Source of the DNA: Prevotellaceae bacterium UBA7028
Lineage (GTDB): Bacteria; Bacteroidota; Bacteroidia; Bacteroidales; Bacteroidaceae
Length of the DNA stretch: 10,645 nt
Reading direction: 5' to 3'
Assembly (NCBI GenBank): GCA_002494215.1
Contig: DLBF01000103.1
Span: 1,568 to 12,212 of the forward strand
Of the stretch, positions 1-7,900 are shown one piece after another. Each line of letters begins with the position of its first letter. Positions within the stretch are counted from its first letter, which is position 1. The notes below the pieces were generated by a model that was given only the letters and a program-made list of their open reading frames with translations, did no database searches and was not told the DNA's origin. The position numbers and the translations under genes were made by a program.

Positions 1-795
1 CTCATCAAGTTCGGAGCCTTCGAGAAGCAGATTGGTTATCAGTACGATTATATTGCCACAGGTCATTATGCCACCAACGTAGAGAAGGACGGCCTGATGT
101 GGCTAGGTACAGCCAAAGATCCGGTAAAAGACCAAACCGATTTTCTGGCTCAGCTTTCATACGACCAACTACGCCATACCATCTTCCCCATCGGTCATCT
201 GATGAAGGAGGAGGTTCGCCAAATAGCCTTGGATGCAAAACTGCCCAGCGCACGCCGCAAGGACAGTCAGGGTATCTGTTTCCTCGGAAAGATTAATTAC
301 AACGATTTCCTGCGTAAGTTTATGGGCGAGCAAGAAGGAAAGGTCATAGACATAGAGACAGGAAAGGTGGTAGGACATCATCGTGGCTTCTGGTTCCACA
401 CCATCGGACAGCGCAAAGGCTTAGGCTTAGGTGGAGGCCCTTGGTTCGTGGTAAAGAAGAACATCAAGAAGAATATCATCTTTGTGGCTCGCGGATGGGA
501 CACGCAGTTGCAGTACGGACACGATTTCCGTCTGGCCGACATGCACTTCATCACCCGCAACCCTTGGGAAACCGAAATGAAGAGTGAAGAACGAAGAGGA
601 ATCCCCATTCAGTTCAAGATTCGACACGTAGATCATTTCCTGCCTGGCATCATCACATTAGACGAAGAAGGATACCACATCCATTCAGATGCCCCCATAC
701 AAGGCATTGCCCCAGGTCAGTTCGGATGTATCTACGATGCAGAAGCCAAGATTTGCTACGGAAGCGGCGAGATAAGCATCTACAAAGACAAATAA
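1..795 (+). CDS. mnmA: tRNA-uridine 2-sulfurtransferase MnmA, C-terminal part (5' end outside window)
   Basis: MnmA activates uridine 34 of Lys, Glu and Gln tRNAs with ATP and replaces the C2 oxygen with sulfur. The reading frame is open from base 1 and gives 264 residues, so roughly the first 100 of a usual 360-380 are missing. The fragment begins with LIKFG, the segment that in the family directly follows the catalytic Cys motif (PxxxCNxxIKF), so that cysteine lies just outside the window. Visible family motifs are [10 protein letters not shown] (residues 15-24 of the fragment), KDQTDFL, DSQGICF with the second catalytic cysteine at fragment residue 93, [12 protein letters not shown] (134-145) and IAPGQ near the C-terminal beta-barrel end. 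The stop codon TAA lies inside a hairpin. The gene converges on the thiamine operon and shares no obvious function with it. Bacteroidetes often carry more than one MnmA paralogue; which one this is cannot be decided here. Confidence 0.95.
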   Translation, partial: LIKFGAFEKQIGYQYDYIATGHYATNVEKDGLMWLGTAKDPVKDQTDFLAQLSYDQLRHTIFPIGHLMKEEVRQIALDAKLPSARRKDSQGICFLGKINYNDFLRKFMGEQEGKVIDIETGKVVGHHRGFWFHTIGQRKGLGLGGGPWFVVKKNIKKNIIFVARGWDTQLQYGHDFRLADMHFITRNPWETEMKSEERRGIPIQFKIRHVDHFLPGIITLDEEGYHIHSDAPIQGIAPGQFGCIYDAEAKICYGSGEISIYKDK

Positions 796-823
796 GGTTC
801 CCCATAATTGAGGAACCTTATTT
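790..823. terminator. Bidirectional hairpin terminator between mnmA and thiN
   Basis: A perfect 12-bp inverted repeat (AAATAAGGTTCC at 790-801, GGAACCTTATTT at 812-823) encloses a 10-nt loop. The A-rich left arm and T-rich right arm give a U-tract in both directions. The mnmA TAA (793-795) is part of the left arm, and the thiN stop codon lies 11 bases beyond the right arm. The hairpin is therefore placed to end both convergent transcripts. The U-tracts are short, so efficiency is uncertain. Confidence 0.8.
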
Positions 824-834
824 GTATAAGTAGC

Positions 835-1434
835 CTATTCGTAAGTCTGGTATACCATATAATAACCATCCGCTTCAAGCGTAAACTTGTCAGCAAGGGC
901 TTCATTGAGCGTTCCCTGCCACCATTGCTCATAAGCATAGGAATTCCATTTCAACCCTACCGATTGTATTCGGGTGCAGCCAAAGTTGAAGATACTCACC
1001 TGCTGACCTGCAAAGGAACCGATGGTATGCGTCCCGTGGAAAGGTGCGAAGAAGCCATAATCTGTGAACATAACACCACGAACACCGAAGTCGCGGAAGT
1101 AACGCATCAGCAACGATATATTGCCTAACGTATGATCCTCGCGTAAACCTGTAGCACCAACATACGCTATATTACGCCAGCCCTGCTGCAGACAATAGCG
1201 TGTAGCCTTTGTCAGGTCATTATCCTCCTGCTCGTCTATGCGGATAAGCCGTTCGCGGAATTTGGCAGGCACGCTGTCGCCATCCCCCACAATAGCTTCG
1301 GCATGAGGAACATGAATGACAGCACCATCACAAGCCACAATATGAGGTGCCCGGCTAAGAATACTTAGAGGAACCTTGTGAATGGGAAACTGTCCATTTG
1401 CCACAACAACAGCATCAAATAGCATATTCTTCAT
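835..1434 (-). CDS. thiN: Thiamine pyrophosphokinase (thiamine diphosphokinase)
   Basis: This 199-residue protein should transfer a pyrophosphate from ATP to thiamine in the cytoplasm, producing the cofactor TPP directly and trapping imported thiamine. Family signatures are clear: CDGA (35-38), GDGDS (50-54, the GDxDS metal/ATP site), NDLTKA (72-77), GATGLREDHTLGNI (93-106), then a C-terminal beta domain with GSFAGQQVSIFNF (139-151) typical of the thiamine-binding part. Its length is close to the usual 200-220. The start codon ATG overlaps the stop of the upstream permease gene as ATGA (1431-1434), which fixes the start and suggests translational coupling. It is the last gene of a riboswitch-headed operon with a TonB receptor and PnuT; the same grouping has been described in Bacteroidetes, where this enzyme is also called Tnr3. 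Confidence 0.93.
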   Translation of the reverse strand: MKNMLFDAVVVANGQFPIHKVPLSILSRAPHIVACDGAVIHVPHAEAIVGDGDSVPAKFRERLIRIDEQEDNDLTKATRYCLQQGWRNIAYVGATGLREDHTLGNISLLMRYFRDFGVRGVMFTDYGFFAPFHGTHTIGSFAGQQVSIFNFGCTRIQSVGLKWNSYAYEQWWQGTLNEALADKFTLEADGYYMVYQTYE

Positions 1435-2021
1435 ACCTTACTCTTTACTTTCAACATTGTTTTCCATTTGTAGTAACCCGCAATGGCAATGATGACATAG
1501 AGTCCATAGAGGCCAGCCTTAAAGGGAATTCCTTTTTGAACATAAAGCACACAGCATACTATGTCAACAACAATCCAGAAGAGCCACTGCTCGATAAACT
1601 TACGTGCCAGCGCCCATAACCCTACAAAGGAGAGGGCATTGGTAAACGAGTCCAATACGGGAACCGTTGAATTGGTCCACGTTATTAATATATAATAGGT
1701 AACGAGCCAAGCTGCAAAGAAGCATACAACGACGGGCAAATACTTACTTCGCGGCATATGAATGACAGGAAGCGGCTCTGATTTTTTCCGCGTCTTGCAG
1801 AACTTCCAGACACAAAAGCCATAAAGGGCTGCCACCGTATAGTAACACGCCATACCCGCATCGCCATAAAGACCATGAATCCAATAAAGGTAGATATCCA
1901 ACGCAGGCATGATGATGCCAACCACCCAAAGCATAATACTGGCCCGATACTCTAGCCAGATGTAAATCAAGCCAAGTATCGTAGTCAGTATATCAAGCCA
2001 ATATGTCTGTAGGAATTCCAT
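1431..2021 (-). CDS. pnuT: PnuC-family transporter, probable thiamine permease PnuT
   Basis: This 196-residue inner-membrane protein has about seven hydrophobic segments, with a charged loop around residues 74-92 (KTRKKSEPLP and following) separating the two halves. The second half carries the PnuC signature: NALSFVGLWALARKFIEQW followed by FWIVVDIVCCVLYVQKG. PnuC proteins are facilitators for nicotinamide riboside; sister groups move other vitamins, and substrate retention depends on a cytosolic kinase. Here the partner kinase is the overlapping thiamine pyrophosphokinase gene and the operon starts with a TPP riboswitch, so thiamine is the likely substrate (PnuT). The assignment rests on context, because sequence alone does not separate PnuT from PnuC by eye. 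The gap to the upstream receptor gene is 46 bases without a visible terminator, consistent with one transcript. Confidence 0.9.
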   Translation of the reverse strand: MEFLQTYWLDILTTILGLIYIWLEYRASIMLWVVGIIMPALDIYLYWIHGLYGDAGMACYYTVAALYGFCVWKFCKTRKKSEPLPVIHMPRSKYLPVVVCFFAAWLVTYYILITWTNSTVPVLDSFTNALSFVGLWALARKFIEQWLFWIVVDIVCCVLYVQKGIPFKAGLYGLYVIIAIAGYYKWKTMLKVKSKV

Positions 2022-2067
2022 TTCCTATATTATGCACAAAGTCGTAGGTTGTCTTTCCAATCCAAGA

Positions 2068-4431
2068 CTAAAACTTAAGTGTAATGTTACCCATGCAAGT
2101 AAAACCAGCCATGGGTACATATCCCAACTGATAGTAGCGGTTCGATTCAGGATATCCGTCACCTACGATAGCCGAGTAAGCCCAACCGTTGCTGGCATAA
2201 TGCTTATTAAAGATGTTATTGAAGTTTACACCGAAGATAATGTTCTTCAGTCCCTTTTTAGCAATCTTCATATCGTAGCTCAAAGCAATATCTGTACGTG
2301 TGTAACCAGGCAGAGAGCGGTCTTCATTGGCCGTATTGTCAAGGTATTGCTTGCTCACAAAACCAGTGTGCCATGTAGCCTTGAAACCCTTGTAATGGAA
2401 ATCAGCAAAGCCATTCAGGATAACAGCAGGCGAGAAAGCCAACGTACTGTTATCATAATGAACGGTGGTGGGAGCAAGGTCGTTCCAGTCTGCATCATAA
2501 GTCTCTACTACCTCATCAAAATCACGGATAGTGTTCTTGCTGATGGCAGCGTTGCCCTCAAGAGCAAACCATTTGGTTACATTAATACCTGCTTCAAGCT
2601 CCATTCCCAAGCGGTAGCTCTTATTAACATTAGTAGTCAGTTTCTCACCGATGTCACTTAACTGACCAGTCTGAACAAACTGGTTGTTGTAATACATGGC
2701 ATACAACCCGATGCCAGCATGCCAGCGGTTAGTCTGGTAGCCATATCCCAGTTCCACATCATGAACCATTTCTGCCAAAGGAGCAGGATAGTTACCATTA
2801 TCCGTAAAGTTGTTACGCTCAGGCTCACGATGACTCATGGCATAACTCAAGTATGCATTGTGACCGTTTTTGTGGTAAGAAACTCCTGCCTTAGGATTCA
2901 AGAAATCGTATTGTTCTTTAATATCCAGGGGATGAGCCTTATACGTGCCATCAGCTTGCTTTACGAAACTGTCATGTGTACCATTGGTCATAAAGCCCAC
3001 GTGGCGGTACTGTACGTCAGCAAAGGCATCCCATGCATCCGTAATGTGATACATACCTTTCACAAAGAGCTGACCATCCACTTTATTGGCATCGTTATCA
3101 TAGTAATGGTAACGTCCCTCATCTGTAAACAAATCGGCAGCCAGCTGGTCATTGCTGGTATAGAGCAGGTAACCATAGTGGTTGGCCTCGAAGTTCTGCA
3201 GCGAAGCACCACCTATAATGTCCCACTTATCATCCTTGTAGTTGACGTTCCATACTACACCATAACAGTCCTGCGTCATACCCTTACGACGGATGTAATC
3301 TGCCTTGCCTAACTCAGAACCGTCAGAGAGCACAGAAGGTAATCCGAACTTCTTGGGTTTGTTTTTGTAACGGAAACTGTCATAGTACCCGTGACCATGA
3401 GTATAATGAATGGTACCCGTTGTACTCCAGTGGTCATTAATCTTCCAAGAAAGATTCAGCAGATTATGGTTCTGCCAGAAATTGTCCGTGGCACCACGAT
3501 AGTATGAGCCATCCTTGAGCTTATACCTGCTAATGGTCCATCCGCCAGCCCAGTCGGGAGAGAAGTTCTCGTACAATTCATTGTACTGACCCAATCCCTT
3601 GTCATAAAGGTCCTGATAGGTTCGCACATCCTCATAAGAGTTCATACTATATTCGCCATCACCCGGACAAACACCGTTCCATGCCTGACCCGTCTTCTCG
3701 TAGTTACCTATATTCTTATAACTAAGCTTCAACGTACCGTCCGTATTAAGCCAGGTAAGGCCACCATAGTAGCTACCAGAGTTACCATCCGTACCATGTA
3801 TGAAGCCGTCCGTTCCAGTGTGATGGTAAGCACCATCAATCACCAAATGATTCAGCAGCATCCCCGTACTGAAGTTGCCTCCTACATTATAGGTGTTATA
3901 GGAACCGTAAGAACCTGTCAATTCTAATGATGGAGTTAACGAGGGAGCCTTGGTCTGCAACGCAATGGTACCGCCAAAAGCACCGTCGCCATTTGTACTG
4001 GTTCCCACGCCACGCTGAATCTGCACACTCTCCAACAAAGCTGCATAAGAATTCATATTAGCCCAGAACACACACTGATCCTCAGGCGAGTTCAGAGCCA
4101 CACCGTCCAACGTAACATTGATACGGCTATCACCTGCTCCACGGATACGCATATAGCAAGTTCCTGTGCCTACACCATTCTCACTCCAAGCCGTCACACC
4201 AGGAGTACGCGCAAACAAGAAAGGCAGTTCCTGCCCTGTCTTGGAAAAAGACATCAACTCCTTGGCGTCAATCTTGCTCGTAGCAAACGGAGCATTCACC
4301 TGAGCCTTAACAGCTTTTACACTTACTTCACTTAACGCTTTAACCTTTGTTGAATCTGCCTTCTGAGCAGATACACTACAACATCCTGCTGCACCAAACA
4401 TTAGTGCAGCCACCAAAAACAATCTTTTCAT
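2068..4431 (-). CDS. TonB-dependent outer-membrane receptor, probable thiamine receptor
   Basis: This 787-residue receptor should carry thiamine or a thiamine derivative across the outer membrane using TonB/ExbBD energy. It starts with a signal peptide (MKRLFLVAALMFGAAGCC, likely cut after SVSA at residue 22) and a possible TonB box LSEVSV (33-38). A plug domain spans about residues 45-165, with PGVTAWSENG, MRIRGAGDSRINVTLDGVALN (94-114) and GDGAFGGTIALQT (148-160). The remaining about 620 residues are the beta-barrel, rich in aromatic/Gly alternation and ending in a terminal phenylalanine (NITLKF), the usual barrel-assembly signal. There is no N-terminal carboxypeptidase-like domain and no neighbouring SusD gene, so it is not a glycan-utilisation SusC. 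The upstream TPP riboswitch, with permease and kinase genes downstream, points to thiamine (OMR1/OMthi type). The substrate is inferred from context. Confidence 0.92.
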   Translation of the reverse strand: MKRLFLVAALMFGAAGCCSVSAQKADSTKVKALSEVSVKAVKAQVNAPFATSKIDAKELMSFSKTGQELPFLFARTPGVTAWSENGVGTGTCYMRIRGAGDSRINVTLDGVALNSPEDQCVFWANMNSYAALLESVQIQRGVGTSTNGDGAFGGTIALQTKAPSLTPSLELTGSYGSYNTYNVGGNFSTGMLLNHLVIDGAYHHTGTDGFIHGTDGNSGSYYGGLTWLNTDGTLKLSYKNIGNYEKTGQAWNGVCPGDGEYSMNSYEDVRTYQDLYDKGLGQYNELYENFSPDWAGGWTISRYKLKDGSYYRGATDNFWQNHNLLNLSWKINDHWSTTGTIHYTHGHGYYDSFRYKNKPKKFGLPSVLSDGSELGKADYIRRKGMTQDCYGVVWNVNYKDDKWDIIGGASLQNFEANHYGYLLYTSNDQLAADLFTDEGRYHYYDNDANKVDGQLFVKGMYHITDAWDAFADVQYRHVGFMTNGTHDSFVKQADGTYKAHPLDIKEQYDFLNPKAGVSYHKNGHNAYLSYAMSHREPERNNFTDNGNYPAPLAEMVHDVELGYGYQTNRWHAGIGLYAMYYNNQFVQTGQLSDIGEKLTTNVNKSYRLGMELEAGINVTKWFALEGNAAISKNTIRDFDEVVETYDADWNDLAPTTVHYDNSTLAFSPAVILNGFADFHYKGFKATWHTGFVSKQYLDNTANEDRSLPGYTRTDIALSYDMKIAKKGLKNIIFGVNFNNIFNKHYASNGWAYSAIVGDGYPESNRYYQLGYVPMAGFTCMGNITLKF

Positions 4432-4457
4432 CGTTTTTTAATAAATTTAATGTTCAT
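4429..4457 (-). other. Possible 9-codon leader ORF between riboswitch and receptor gene
   Basis: On the minus strand an ATG at 4457-4455, immediately after the closing strand of riboswitch P1, opens a frame encoding MNIKFIKKR. It stops at a TGA (4430-4428) that overlaps the receptor ATG as ATGA (4431-4428). The geometry copies the ATGA overlap between pnuT and thiN. No clear ribosome binding site precedes it, and a frame this short can arise by chance, so translation is speculative. Confidence 0.25.
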
Positions 4458-4542
4458 AACTCTCTACGCCAGCATTACCTGGTTCAGATTAATGGGTATA
4501 TTCTCAGCACTCACCAATAAGTGAGGCACCCCGGCGAGAGTC
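4458..4542 (-). promoter_or_regulatory. TPP (THI-box) riboswitch controlling the thiamine uptake operon
   Basis: The minus strand carries the THI-element core in the right order: P1 left arm ACTCTCGCC, GGGGTGCC (just inside P1), a P3-type hairpin CTCAC/GTGAG with loop TTATTG, CTGAGA, ACCC, then GAACCAGGTAATGCTGGCG and the P1 right arm ending AGAGAGT. Position and pairing fit the TPP aptamer. The aptamer ends only about 26 bases before the receptor ATG, and no separate terminator hairpin with U-run follows. Control of translation initiation, or an effect on leader structure, is therefore more likely than classic attenuation (inference). TPP made by ThiN would close the feedback loop. Confidence 0.95.
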
Positions 4543-4563
4543 GCCCCTCGCTGTTTGCAGGCA

Positions 4564-4595
4564 CAAAGGTAACAATAATTGGTATAATAAAGAAA
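4564..4595 (-). promoter_or_regulatory. Bacteroidetes-type promoter of the thiamine operon
   Basis: On the minus strand TACCTTTG (4571-4564) matches the Bacteroidetes -7 consensus TAnnTTTG exactly. A TTTC (4595-4592) lies 20 bases upstream as a weak version of the -33 TTTG element. Transcription would start roughly 5-8 bases further on, about 15 bases before the riboswitch P1 stem. Confidence 0.65.
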
Positions 4596-4839
4596 GGAAA
4601 AGGCGATTTTCTTTTAGATTTAGGAATAAAAGATGACTCTTACCTATATATAATATATAAAAGGATAAGGAGACGGCAAAAAACGAATAAAATTAACGCA
4701 GAATTTCTGTCAATCAGAGAACAAAATGCATTTTACATGATAAATTTGTATAACAATGTCGAAATTGTACAAGAAATAACAGCCGCTTTGTCTGTTTTAA
4801 TCATAAAATAACAACTTTCCTTAAAATAATCCGATAATT
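4596..4839. other. AT-rich intergenic region between divergent promoters, no gene seen
   Basis: This stretch is AT-rich, contains a self-complementary TA-rich tract (TATATATAATATATA near 4645-4660) and lacks a convincing reading frame. A 96-codon frame that starts inside the riboswitch region shows no protein-like composition, no ribosome binding site and no recognisable domain. One further TAnnTTTG match (TAAATTTG, 4741-4748, plus strand) has no -33 element at the right distance and is probably chance. It separates the minus-strand thiamine operon from the plus-strand surface-protein gene. Confidence 0.6.
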
Positions 4840-4872
4840 TTTGCATTGTATAAAAATATTTCAATACTTTTG
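4840..4872 (+). promoter_or_regulatory. Bacteroidetes-type promoter of the large exported protein gene
   Basis: TTTG (4840-4843) and TACTTTTG (4865-4872) match the -33 TTTG and -7 TAnnTTTG consensus with a 21-base gap. Transcription would begin near 4878, giving a leader of about 50 AT-rich bases before the ATG at 4932. The GTG at 4872 overlaps the -7 element, so it cannot be the translation start of this transcript. Confidence 0.75.
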
Positions 4873-4931
4873 TGACAGACTTTTCAAATTTAACTAACAA
4901 TATTCAATCAATTAACCCACAATTAAGCAGT

Positions 4932-7900
4932 ATGAAGAAAACTACTTATGTACTCCTTTCGTTCCTTTTATGGACGTTAGGATTCAATGCTTGGGCTCAG
5001 CACGAACACGATTTTGTCAATGGTATCTGTACCTACGACGACTGTCTGCCTCCTGCTAAGTACCAGGAACCCACAAAGGCAGATGACGGATTCTACGAGC
5101 TCCGCAATGCTGGAAACGTAGAATGGATATCCTACATGGTCAGAGAATCATCAACCTTCGGATTGGATCCAAACTGTCGTTTGATGAACGACATCGACTT
5201 TGAAGGCATTGAGAACCTTCACAGCCCTATCGGCCCCAGCAACGGAAAGAAGTATAATGGAACATTCGATGGTCAGGGCTTCCGCATCAAGAACATGATT
5301 ATCAACCGACCTAATGACGAGAAGCAAGGTTTCTTTGGTTCTCTACGTGGTAATCCTAACACAAGAGGCGAAGCAACCGTTGTCAAGAATCTGATTATTG
5401 ACAAGAGTTGTTCTATCATCGGTGGCAAGCGCACCGGTGGTCTCTGCGGTTCTGGCCAGAACAACGAAACAGAAATTTACATCCTCAACTGTGTGAACGA
5501 GGCCAGTGTTACCTCCAGCTCCAACAACGTGGCTGGTATTTTGGGCGGTAGCGATGGAAACCACCCCAAATGGCAAATTATCAACTGTGTAAACACAGGT
5601 ACCATCACTTGTACCAATGAAGGTCACGAAGGTGCCGGTATCACCTCATGGTGCGGTGACAATGCCAGCACAAGAGTAGAGAACTGTATCAACATTGGCG
5701 AGGTTATTGGTATGGATGCCAGCGGACGCAGCATCTTCCGTCATAGCGGTTCTCTTACAGCAAAGAACAACTTCGACCTTAGCGGTTCAGAAGGTGCCAA
5801 CCAAGGTATTGACCATGGCTTCACCTTCGAGGACATCACCAATGGTCGCCTCTGTTATTATATGAGTGGCAAACAAGAGGAGATTATCTATTGGCAAACG
5901 ATTGGCACCGATGCCTATCCTGTTCCTATTCAGGGCATCAGCAAGCAGGTGTACTACAGCGGTTCTATCACTTGCGACGGCATCCCCTTGGATAACGGCG
6001 ACGCTTCTCTGTATTCTAACACAGAGTGCACACCCGTCATAGACAAACACGAATTCATCGACGGCGACTTCTACTGTCAGAATTGTGGTCAGGTAAATCC
6101 TGATTTCTGCGAAAAGATCGACGATTTCTATCAGCTGAAGAGCACACTGGACGTAGAATGGTTTGCCGCTTATGTTAACAGCGGTGCTGTAACAGCAAAT
6201 GCCTACCTTACCTGCGACCTTGACTTCACAGGTGAATACCATACATGTATAGGTTTACGCAATACAGGATACAAGGGAACCTTCGACGGAGGCTTCCACA
6301 CCATCAGTAATCTTGACCTCAGCGACCGCAGCACAGACGATTGGGTTGGTTTCTTCGGTTTCCTGAACGGAGGAGCTACCATCAAGAACCTGCGTTGTGA
6401 CGACACCTGTATTATCATTGCAAATTCCAACGCAGGTCTTATCGGTGGTTCTACATCATCTGGCGACATCTACCTCACCAACCTTGGTTTCGAGGGTGAC
6501 ATCACAGTAAGCGCTGCCGGAGCCGGTGGTATCATTGGTTGCAACACAGGTAGCTCTGCCAAGGTTTACATGGACAACTGCTACTCCACGGGTTCCATTT
6601 CCGGTAACGGTGTTGCCGAGAACGGTGCCCTCAGTGCATGGTTGGGCAGCAACGGCCCCGTTGTTACCAACTGTTGGTCAAGTGCAACCGTATATCCATA
6701 CGAGAACGACGAGAAGTACCTCTTCCGCCATGGTAGCGGTGCCTGCACCAACTGCTATGCTACAGCTGGTAACCAGGGAACCATCGTCACATTAGAGGAA
6801 ATGGAGAATGGTGCCCTCTGCTACAAGCTGAACGGCGACCAGGAGAACATCACCTGGTTCCAAAACATCGGTCAGGACCTGTTCCCCACCTACCTTCCTA
6901 GCCATAAGATTGTTTATCCTGCAGGCGAACTGGAGTGCGACGGCACATTCGATGCCGAGGAGATGTCTTTCTCTAACGACCCATCTTCCATCGTACGTAA
7001 GCCTCACACCTACAAGGACGGTTTCTGTACCTATTGTAATGGCGAGGATCCCGAATATCCCTTCATTAAGGTATTTGCAAATGACGACCACAACATCACA
7101 GAAGGTTATACCACCGAGAATAGCGGTGACGGTTCCAATCTGGCCATCAACAACAGCGTGGCAGAACATTGGGACATGAAGTGGTTCCACACTTACCAGC
7201 CCATCACAGGTCTGCAGCAGGGTATCTACAAGCTGCGCGTACAAGGTCTGCAGCGTGCCTGTCAGTGGGACAACAACGGAGCAGAGTACGGAGAAGGTGA
7301 ACTGGCAGAGGAGTTCATTCCTCTCTATCACAGCAGCCAGTACTTTGCCGAGGTTAATGGCAAGAAGATTGCCAATCTGTTCATGGACATTGCTGAGCAG
7401 GCTCAAGAAAACCGTGTCAACGAGACCGAGAACGAGACCAACAGTGGACTTTGGGTTCCCAACTCACTGGCTGCCTGCAACAAGTACTTCGGCAAGGGTC
7501 TCTATTGGAACACTCCCCTCTACTTCTATGTCGAGAGCGAGAATGATACCATCAACATCGGTGTCGAGAACAACATGTACAAGTATGGCAACTGGACTGT
7601 ATGGGATACATGGCGTCTGGAATACGTAGGTAGTGCAGACGAGAAGGCAGAACTCATCCAGAAGCAACAGATGGCCAACATGCAAGACTTGAGCATGATG
7701 GAGGCACAGACCAGCCTGATGGAAGACTACGAGAAAGCACAGCGAGATATCTCTGATGCTACTCAGCTGCAGGATATTCTGGCTGCTGCCAACATCCTTA
7801 GCACCAATCCTCTGCTTATCCGTCAGAGCCACTTGGCTTATCAGGCATACGATGCTGCCATTAAGGCTCTCATTGAGGAGCGCAACCAGCGCGATGACCT

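Noticed and set aside
2032..3312. Two plus-strand open frames of about 200 codons opposite the TonB receptor gene
   Set aside because: The minus-strand receptor has unmistakable plug and barrel features; these frames have shadow-like composition.
2068..4431. SusC-type glycan receptor
   Set aside because: There is no SusD gene next to it and no N-terminal carboxypeptidase-like domain, and the operon is headed by a TPP riboswitch with thiamine genes.
4741..4748. Extra TAnnTTTG promoter (TAAATTTG, plus strand)
   Set aside because: No TTTG-like -33 element sits at the right distance and no gene begins close behind; such matches are expected by chance in AT-rich DNA.
4521..4811. 96-codon plus-strand frame starting opposite the riboswitch
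   Set aside because: It starts in a conserved RNA element on the other strand and runs through AT-rich DNA, with no ribosome site and no recognisable protein features.
4872..4931. GTG start at 4872 giving a 20-residue N-terminal extension of the large protein
   Set aside because: The GTG overlaps the -7 promoter element, and the extension (TDFSNLTNNIQ...) would place a polar stretch before a good signal peptide. ATG 4932 is the better start.
6792..7406. Minus-strand open frame of 204 codons opposite the large protein gene
   Set aside because: It is antisense to conserved repeat modules and has no domain or start signal.
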